Shown in pieces: positions 7,419 to 13,600 of a stretch of DNA of 28,434 nt (the first letter of the stretch is position 1; each line of letters begins with the position of its first letter). Source of the DNA: Trichloromonas sp034002365 (GTDB lineage Bacteria; Desulfobacterota; Desulfuromonadia; Desulfuromonadales; Trichloromonadaceae). The stretch lies in assembly GCA_034002365.1 (NCBI GenBank), contig JAVFAR010000022.1:1-28434 (forward strand), read 5' to 3'. The position numbers and the translations under genes were made by a program. The notes under the pieces were generated by a model. The model had not been told where the DNA came from, did no database searches, and saw only the letters and a list, made by a program, of their open reading frames with translations.

Positions 7419-7787
7419 GACATTTACCTCCTTGGTTTGAATGGGTGTTTCGCTGTGATAGAGAGCCTGGTAACGCATATGGTAAGGGAGCGGCCATTTC
7501 ACCTTGAAGGGCGGCACCTCCGGCCGTACGTTTAAGGGTTTTTCCATGATGATCTCCCCCGCTTCCCGGGTTTCCTTCCCGGTCTTTCCCGTGTGGATTC
7601 TGATGCCCTTATTTTCCATCTCCGGCGCCATTCGGGCCGCCAACTGCTGATAACGGACGCAGGCGGTGTATCGGGTGTTACAGAAATCAACCATCATCTT
7701 GACGTCATGGGGGGAGATGTATCCGCACCCTACATCGCAATCATCTTCGTTTTTTCTGAAGTAGGGGCAAAGTTTGTTTCCCGCCAT
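7419..7787 (-). CDS. Cys-rich segment in frame with the MFS transporter
   Basis: From ATG 7787 the frame runs 123 codons straight into the MFS start, with no stop between. The first part has five cysteines (C7, C17, C21, C36, C43 in LCPYF, DDCDVGCGYIS, VDFCNTRY and TACVRYQ), suggesting a metal or Fe-S binding domain that I do not recognise. The second part, from M81 (ATG 7547; MEKPLNVRPEVPP), has its own good RBS: GGGGAG at 7554-7559, six bases ahead. Two or three separate products or one 547-residue fusion are all possible. ATG 7787 fits the sigma-54 promoter at 7847-7863; the more upstream ATG at 7919 does not. Confidence 0.55.
7427..7433 (-). promoter_or_regulatory. Strong internal ribosome binding site of the MFS gene
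   Basis: Read on the minus strand this is AAGGAGG, eight bases ahead of ATG 7418. A site this strong inside an open frame argues that the transporter core is made as its own protein even if a longer fusion is also produced. Confidence 0.8.
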
Positions 7788-7846
7788 GTCTGTGGCCTCG
7801 CTGGTCTGGGGTCCAAGTGCGGCGACCGTCTGTGCTTGTCCATAAA

Positions 7847-7863
7847 AGCAACGCCCATACCAA
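7847..7863 (-). promoter_or_regulatory. Sigma-54 promoter of the Cys-rich/MFS transcript
   Basis: Minus strand TTGGTATGGGCGTTGCT matches the -24/-12 consensus (TTGGCACG-N4-TTGCT) with exact GG-N10-GC spacing; the main difference is GGT for GGC. The expected transcript start is near 7836, about 50 bases before ATG 7787. Confidence 0.6.
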
Positions 7864-8358
7864 TGTTTTAAATTTTTAAAAATTATTTTTTTTATGATTA
7901 ATTTCATATATTTACACATTCACAAGAAGGATTAAAAAGACATTTTGCAGATCGTTTGATTTCGCAGGAATGCAAAATCTGGAGGGATCAGACCCCGCTT
8001 ACCCACCGCGACAAAACAGCGAAGGGGCCTGCCTGGGTCTGCTTATGGGAGATTTTCATCAGCGAGAAAAGCCACTTAGCGATTTTCAAAACAAAGTTTT
8101 GCAATCCTGCAAGGGGTAAAAGAGCTGGATTTCGCAGCCCTGCGAATGAATGGTTTCCAATGGAGCGGAAGGGGCGCGGGAATCATACCCCCACTCGACC
8201 CTGGCGAGGGCTTTGACCATTCTGGGCAGAACCGCCAGGTTTTTTCACCGCTTCGAAGTCGCCGCAGAGACTTCCAAACTCTCGATCTTCTCCTTCTTCG
8301 ATATTTGGATTCTTGTAGTTTCAGCAACTTTGATGTAATCAAGGACAGCTTTTAGTTT
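7864..8358. other. Regulatory spacer without a convincing gene
   Basis: About 500 bases between two divergent sigma-54 promoters. The part next to the MFS promoter (7865-7945) is strongly AT-rich. The middle holds three related palindromes (separate entry). At 8200-8245 a 7-bp stem (CCTGGCG/CGCCAGG) with a 26-base loop is followed by six T, which may be a relic terminator. The short frames here lack ribosome binding sites and family features. Confidence 0.5.
7961..8146. promoter_or_regulatory. Three palindromic sites TTYGCA-N4-TGCRAR, possible activator sites
   Basis: Site 1 is TTCGCA-ggaa-TGCAAA (7961-7976), site 2 is TTTGCA-atcc-TGCAAG (8098-8113) and site 3 is TTCGCA-gccc-TGCGAA (8131-8146). 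In addition, ATTTTGCA (7942-7949) forms an inverted pair with TGCAAAAT (7971-7978). They lie about 100-285 bases upstream of the MFS -24 element and about 215-400 bases upstream of the protease -24 element, which is the usual range for binding sites of sigma-54 activators. Function is inferred only. Confidence 0.4.
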
Positions 8359-8375
8359 TCGGCACGGCGCTTGCC
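8359..8375 (+). promoter_or_regulatory. Sigma-54 promoter of the riboswitch/protease transcript
   Basis: TCGGCACGGCGCTTGCC matches the -24/-12 consensus (TTGGCACG-N4-TTGC) with exact GG-N10-GC spacing (GG 8361-8362, GC 8373-8374). The predicted start near 8386 falls just before the riboswitch aptamer, which supports both calls. Confidence 0.7.
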
Positions 8376-8395
8376 ATAGAAGAGTGGCAAAACGA

Positions 8396-8484
8396 CCTGT
8401 TTTCGAAAAGGCAAACCCCGGGCAACCGGGGGACGCAAAACCACGGGTCCGGAAGGGTTCCGGACAGCCGGGTCGCCAAAACGG
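8396..8484 (+). promoter_or_regulatory. GEMM-I riboswitch, predicted c-di-GMP class
   Basis: The conserved GEMM-I elements occur in order: AAAGGCAAACC (8407-8417), a stem CCCCGG closed by the GNRA loop GCAA (8416-8431), GGACGCAAAACCACGGG (8431-8447), a P3 hairpin GTCCGGAA-ggg-TTCCGGAC (8447-8465), and AGCCGGGT (8466-8473) followed by CGCC. A possible P1 pairs GTTTT (8399-8403) with AAAAC (8478-8482). The base matching Vc2 G20 (directly before GCAAACC, 8410) is G; c-di-GMP riboswitches have G here, while the cAMP-GMP variants of Geobacter have A. The ligand is therefore predicted to be c-di-GMP. P3 is short, without an obvious tetraloop receptor. Confidence 0.9.
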
Positions 8485-8546
8485 GGCGGACTTCCCACTC
8501 CCGCCTCCTTATTTCGAAAGCATCACCCTTTTATTAGTACGGAGGC
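8483..8546 (+). promoter_or_regulatory. Possible translational expression platform of the riboswitch
   Basis: GCCTCC (8503-8508) is exactly complementary to GGAGGC (8541-8546), which contains the protease ribosome binding site. The same GCCTCC region can instead pair with GGGGCGG (8483-8489; five pairs GGCGG/CCGCC plus GG/CC across a bulge). The two pairings exclude each other, and the first bases of GGGGCGG could also extend P1. This gives a plausible SD-sequestering switch. No folding calculation was done. Confidence 0.45.
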
Positions 8547-8551
8547 ATTCC

Positions 8552-10336
8552 ATGACCACCTCGACCCTGAGTCGCCCGCGGCTTTCCGCTCTCGGCTCCC
8601 TGCCCTTGATCGGCGCCATCGTTCTCCTTCTGACCCTCGTTTTCGCCATCGATGCTCTCGCCGCCCAACCGACCTCCAAACGGGTGGCGGGCGAACTGCT
8701 GGTGCAAATCCGCGCGGGGGCGGCCGGTAATGCCCTCGACCCGGAATTCAATCGTCTGGGCGTCACGGCGGCGCAGGAAATCCCGGGCATCAAGGTCAAG
8801 CGCATCCGCATCAACGAAGCCAACCGCGACAAGGTCAAGGCGGCCCTGGCCAGAAATCCCCAGATCGCTTTTGTCGAGGACAACTTTATCGCCCAGGGCC
8901 TGCTGACTCCGAGCGACACCACCTACCCCAGTCAATGGCATCTGCCGAAAATCGCCGCTCCCCTGGGCTGGGACCTTTCCACCGGCGCCGCCGGCGTGCC
9001 CATCGCCATCATCGATTCGGGGATCGACGCCGATCATCCCGACCTGGCCGCCAAGCTCCTTCCCGGCTACAACTTCCTGACCGGCACCACCGTCACCGAC
9101 GACCTCTTCGGCCACGGCACCGCCGTCGCCGGTTCCGCCGGCGCCATCGGCAACAACGCCCTGGGCGTGGCCGGCGTTGCCTGGGACAATCCGCTGATGC
9201 CCCTGGTCGTTCTCGACACCAGCAACTACGCCACCTACGCCAACATCGCCTCGGCCATCATCCGCGCCGTCGACCAGGGAGCCAAGGTGCTCAATATCAG
9301 CATCGGCGGCAGCAGCGCCTCGATCACCCTGCAAAGCGCCGTCAACTACGCCTGGTCGAAAGGGGCGGTCATCGTCTCCTCGGCGGCCAACTACAGCGTC
9401 AGCACCCCCTACTATCCCGCCGCCTGCGAAAACGTGCTGGCCATTTCGGCGACGGACAGATACGACGCCCTGTCGAGCTTCTCCAACTACGGCAGCTGGA
9501 TCGACCTGGCCGCCCCCGGCAGCACCATCTACACCACCAATCGCGGCGGCGGCTACGGTGCCTGGAACGGCACGTCCTTCTCATCCCCCATCGTCGCCGG
9601 TCTGGCCGGACTGATCTGGTCGGTCAACCCGGCCCTGACCAATGCCGAAGTGGTTGATATCCTCAAGCAGGGCGCCGACGATCTCGGCACAGCCGGCTTC
9701 GATACCTCCTTCGGTTTCGGCCGCATCAATGTCTACAACAGCCTGCAACTGGCGCAAAGCTTCGCCCCCGCCCCCGACCTGAGCGCGCCGGCCGTCGCCC
9801 TGACCTCCCCCGGCGACGGCGCTACCGTCGGCGGCACGGTGGCGGTGAATGCTTCCGCCAACGACAATCTGGCGGTCAGCCGGGTCGACCTCCTCATCGA
9901 CGGCAAGGTCTTCGCCAGCGACAGCAGCGCCCCCTACAGCTTCTCGTGGGAAACCGCGGGCCTCGCCGACGGCTGGCGCAGCCTCGCCGCCGTCGCTTAC
10001 GACGAAGCGGGCAATGCCGGAACATCGGCGGAAATTCTGGTGCTGGTCGTGAATCAGCCCCAGGATGCCGAAGCGCCGACGGTCGAGATCCTCTCCCCCT
10101 GCGCCGGCGCCGCCATCTCCAAAAAAGTCTCGGTCGACATCGCCGCGGCCGATAACATCGCCGTCACCCGCATCGGCCTGTCCGTCGACGGCAAACTGGT
10201 CAAAACCGTTTACGCATCGACGCTGAAGTTGTCCCTGAACACCGCCTACCTGAGCGCCGGGGCCCACACCCTGACCGCCCAGGCCTTCGACGCCGCCGGC
10301 AACGTCGGCGAGGATTCGGTCGTGGTCTACCGCTAA
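8552..10336 (+). CDS. Secreted subtilisin-like serine protease (S8) with two Ig-like domains
   Basis: A 594-residue exported protease. A signal peptide (hydrophobic 17-33, likely cleavage near ALAA|QP) is followed by an I9-type propeptide (about 43-115) and the S8 catalytic domain (about 128-400). Catalytic residues are D155 (AIIDSGID), H188 (FGHGTAVAG) and S342 (NGTSFSSP), with oxyanion N280 (SSAAN). Two Ig-like repeats close the protein (about 412-500 and 507-594; each has a DNxAVxRxxLxxDGK segment). No membrane anchor or sorting tail is seen. The frame is open further upstream, but that would translate the riboswitch; ATG 8552 has GGAGG six bases ahead. It is probably controlled by sigma-54 and c-di-GMP. 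The cytochrome gene follows. Confidence 0.93.
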   Translation: MTTSTLSRPRLSALGSLPLIGAIVLLLTLVFAIDALAAQPTSKRVAGELLVQIRAGAAGNALDPEFNRLGVTAAQEIPGIKVKRIRINEANRDKVKAALARNPQIAFVEDNFIAQGLLTPSDTTYPSQWHLPKIAAPLGWDLSTGAAGVPIAIIDSGIDADHPDLAAKLLPGYNFLTGTTVTDDLFGHGTAVAGSAGAIGNNALGVAGVAWDNPLMPLVVLDTSNYATYANIASAIIRAVDQGAKVLNISIGGSSASITLQSAVNYAWSKGAVIVSSAANYSVSTPYYPAACENVLAISATDRYDALSSFSNYGSWIDLAAPGSTIYTTNRGGGYGAWNGTSFSSPIVAGLAGLIWSVNPALTNAEVVDILKQGADDLGTAGFDTSFGFGRINVYNSLQLAQSFAPAPDLSAPAVALTSPGDGATVGGTVAVNASANDNLAVSRVDLLIDGKVFASDSSAPYSFSWETAGLADGWRSLAAVAYDEAGNAGTSAEILVLVVNQPQDAEAPTVEILSPCAGAAISKKVSVDIAAADNIAVTRIGLSVDGKLVKTVYASTLKLSLNTAYLSAGAHTLTAQAFDAAGNVGEDSVVVYR

Positions 10337-10357
10337 AAACCTCCTTCCTCCCCGTGT

Positions 10358-10402
10358 ACGCAAAAAGGACCAGGCTACATGCCTGGTCCTTTTTGCGTTT
10401 TT
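10358..10402 (+). terminator. Intrinsic terminator after the protease
   Basis: A perfect 18-bp inverted repeat (10358-10375 and 10381-10398) with loop TACAT; T10398, the last base of the stem, starts an unbroken T5 run (10398-10402). It separates the protease transcript from the cytochrome gene, which has its own promoter. Confidence 0.95.
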
Positions 10403-10449
10403 CGGCGGCATTAGCCGCACTTCGTTCCGTCAATTCGCCGCCTGCACAG

Positions 10450-10465
10450 ACTTTTGACGAAAAGT
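10450..10465. promoter_or_regulatory. Perfect palindrome ACTTTT-gacg-AAAAGT
   Basis: A perfect 6+6 inverted repeat with a four-base spacer, 60-75 bases upstream of the -24 element of the cytochrome promoter, in an otherwise featureless spacer (10403-10523). It could be an activator or repressor site, but it is a single copy and differs in sequence from the sites at 7961-8146. Confidence 0.3.
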
Positions 10466-10523
10466 ATCCGAAGCTCCCGCCTGAAAAACCCTTCATTACG
10501 CCAGACAAGGAAAATTCAGCCAA

Positions 10524-10540
10524 ATGGCACAAAAAATGCT
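10524..10540 (+). promoter_or_regulatory. Sigma-54 promoter of the multiheme cytochrome gene
   Basis: ATGGCACAAAAAATGCT has exact GG-N10-GC spacing (GG 10526-10527, GC 10538-10539) and the TGGCAC half is perfect; the -12 half reads ATGC instead of TTGC. The expected start near 10551 leaves a short AT-rich leader before ATG 10607. Confidence 0.6.
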
Positions 10541-10606
10541 TTTGTTTAAATCAGTACATTAATTAAACGCCATTTTTTTATTTTAATACAAGGTCGCGAG
10601 GTGCTC

Positions 10607-13600
10607 ATGGCCAGACCCATTCCGCAGCGAAACGCCCGTGAAAAAGCCTGTAACTTTGTAACTACATGCCTGATTTTACTCCTTTTCGGTCTTATCCACG
10701 GGATGCCGACAGCGGCCTGGGCCGGCAACGGCACCACCGCCGGCACCGTCGTTTTGAAGCCGGGTCCGGCAACCAAGGTTGCGGATCAGTCAAAGATCAC
10801 CGTCAATATTCCGTACACCGGCGATGACAACCACAACAACAGCGCGTTGATCGAATGGGGCCTGGATGGGGTCGATTTCACCCTCGGTTCCGCCACACTG
10901 CCCCATAACAACCTCTTCTACACCCATCAGATCACCGGCCTCGACTGGGACAAAACCTACCAGATCCGCGTTACCGTCAGCGATGCCGACGGCGGCGACA
11001 ACCTGGTCCAGACCCTGACCGGAGTAAAAGCCTACAATCCTCTGGTCCACAACGCCGTGTCCACCGGCTCGGCAAAACACAGCGGCAACTGGGGATTGCC
11101 CGACGACGGCAGCCAGTACGGTGAATTCACCTGCGCCACCTGCCATGACCGCGACACCGGCAACATCAAGCGCATCAAGGAAGCCGTCACCGCGCCCAAC
11201 CCCGAACACACCCTCCCCGGCAGCAGCGTCATCTTGACCGACACGCGGGATAACAGCTCCACCTTCGGCGACGACAGTATCGAACGCACGGCGACACCGT
11301 CCAACCGCATCTGCGAGGTCTGCCATTCGGAGACCAGCTACCACCGCTGCCTCAACGCCGGGCAGCCCGGGGGCTTCAATCACTACAACAACAAGGATTG
11401 CGTCGCCTGCCACAAGCACCGCTCGGCCTTCAAGGCGAGCTGCGACGGCTGTCACGGCAATACGACGACCGGCGCCATCTGGCCGGACGACCCGGCGGAA
11501 GGCGCGGTCCTGCCCGACCGCGTCGGCGCCCATGTCGAGCACATGACTTCCATCGGCGACATCATCAACGGCGGCGGGCACGGCAGCGCGACGGTGAACG
11601 ACAAGAACGCCTCCTGCATCTTCTGTCATCCCGAAGGCGCCCACACCGGCGCCCACCTCGACGACGATCATGTCGATGTCTACATGGACGGCACCAACGA
11701 TTCAACCAAGGGCTACTACGTCTATCTGCTGGACGATCCGAACGATCCACGGGGAGACAGCGACGGCAGTTACGATCCGGCCACCGGCACCTGTTCGCTT
11801 ATCGACTGTCACGGCAACGCCCCCTACACCCCCTGCTGGTACGGCGACGACATTCCCCCCGGCGCCGTCACCGACCTGACCGCCGCCGACAGCGCCGAAC
11901 CCGGCAGCGTCAAGCTGACCTGGACCGCCCCCGGCGACGACGGCATGCTCGACGGCACCGCCTACCAGTACCAGATGCGCTACAGCACCGCGACCATCAC
12001 CGAAGCCAACTTCGCCGCCGCCGCCATCGCCGGCGGCGCCCCGAGCGTCGACCGCATGGGCAAGGCCGAAGAGATGGTCGCCACCGGCCTGACCCCGGGG
12101 CAAAGCTATTACTTCGCCCTGAAAACCGCCGACGAGACCGGCAACTGGTCAGGCCTCTCCAACATCGCCGGGCCGCGAGCGGCCCAGGTCGACAATGTCG
12201 CCCCAGTCTTCTATGGGCTGGATTCGGCCGCGGCCGACGACAAGGCCGGAGCGGTCAATCTGCACTGGCAGGCCGCCATCGACCACAGCCTGCCGATCTC
12301 CTACCGCATCTGGTGGAGCAGCCATTCCCTGATGGACCACTTGGCGAACCTGCCCACCACCACCACAACCTACGACCCGGACGCCGTTCCGGACAGCGGC
12401 GACGAGTACACGATTTACACCGCCACGACCCCGGGACTGGCCTATCAGGTGTCCGGCCTGCCCGCCGGCGTCCTCTTCAGCTTCCTGGTACGGGCGAACG
12501 ACGCGGCCGATCCCGCCAACTCCGACACCAACACCGACATCAAGATGGCCATGGCCGGCAAATGCTCCAGCCAGCCTCAGGATCTGCGCACCTACTATGC
12601 CAACGGCCCGTTGAGCGGCACTTCACCCAACTTCACCGCCGTGCTGAACAACACCGGCTATACCAGCTACATCAGTCAGTCCATGACGGCGGGGCAGAGC
12701 GACACCTGGATTTTCGGCACCCCCTACGCCACCAAACTCAAGGTTACCGGCCTGAGCCTGGACATTTACCTCAGCAACACCAACCGCAACATCGAATACG
12801 TCACCTATCAACTGGGTTACGTCAATGGCTCGGGCACCTTCACCGGCCTGGGCAATGCCGAAACCCTGGCCCTGGGCCGACGAACATCCCGTGTTCGCAA
12901 GCTGCCGCTTTTCAATTTTTCCGGCGTCATCGACGCCGGCAACCGCCTGGCGCTGAAGATCACCCACACCGGCACCAACAGCATCACAATCCAATTCGGG
13001 AATAGCACCAGCAAAGGGTTGCTGCTGGTCAACGAGCAGAACTACAACCATGCCCCGGGCGTCTTCAGCATTCTCGCCCCGGCGAACGGCAGCACGCAAA
13101 CGGGTCTGCTCAATCTCTCCTGGACCGCGGCCACCGACATGGACAATTTCGACGACGGCGTTCACTACGACGTCTACGGCTCCCTCGACGGCGGCCTGAG
13201 TTATCCCCATCAGATCGCCATCGGCATCACAACAACCAGCACGGTCTGGGACACCATTCGCGGCGGCGTCGGCCTCCTTGCGCCCAATACCCAGGTACGC
13301 ATCCGGGTCGAAGCGGGGGACGGTTACCTGCCGGACGATATCGCTACTAACCATCGCGTCGTGGAAACCGGCAACTTCACCGTCGACAACACCAGCGACA
13401 CCACGGCCCCGGCGGCGGTCACCAACCTGCATGCCGAGACCCGGCCCAAGGCGGGCGCGGTCTACCTGACCTGGACCGCGCCCGGCGACGATGCCGACCG
13501 CGGCCGGGCATCGAGTTACGACGTGCGCTACGGCACCAGCGCCATCACCAGCGACGCGCTCTTCAACGCCGCCGACGAAGCCGTCGGCGAACCGGTGCCG

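Noticed and set aside
6066..7535. 489-codon plus-strand open frame over the MFS gene
   Set aside because: It is the complement of the transporter gene, starts inside a terminator and has no family features.
7788..7919. Upstream extension of the Cys-rich/MFS frame to ATG 7919
   Set aside because: The extension is rich in Lys, Ile and Asn codons of an AT-rich promoter region, has no family features, and lies partly upstream of the predicted sigma-54 transcript start near 7836.
8076..8342. Short minus-strand gene in the regulatory spacer
   Set aside because: No ribosome binding site and a highly basic, low-complexity product. The palindromes explain the local structure better, although a decayed relic cannot be excluded.
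8384..8551. Longer N-terminus of the protease starting at 8384
   Set aside because: It would translate the GEMM-I riboswitch and put residues ahead of a normal signal peptide. ATG 8552 has a good ribosome binding site.
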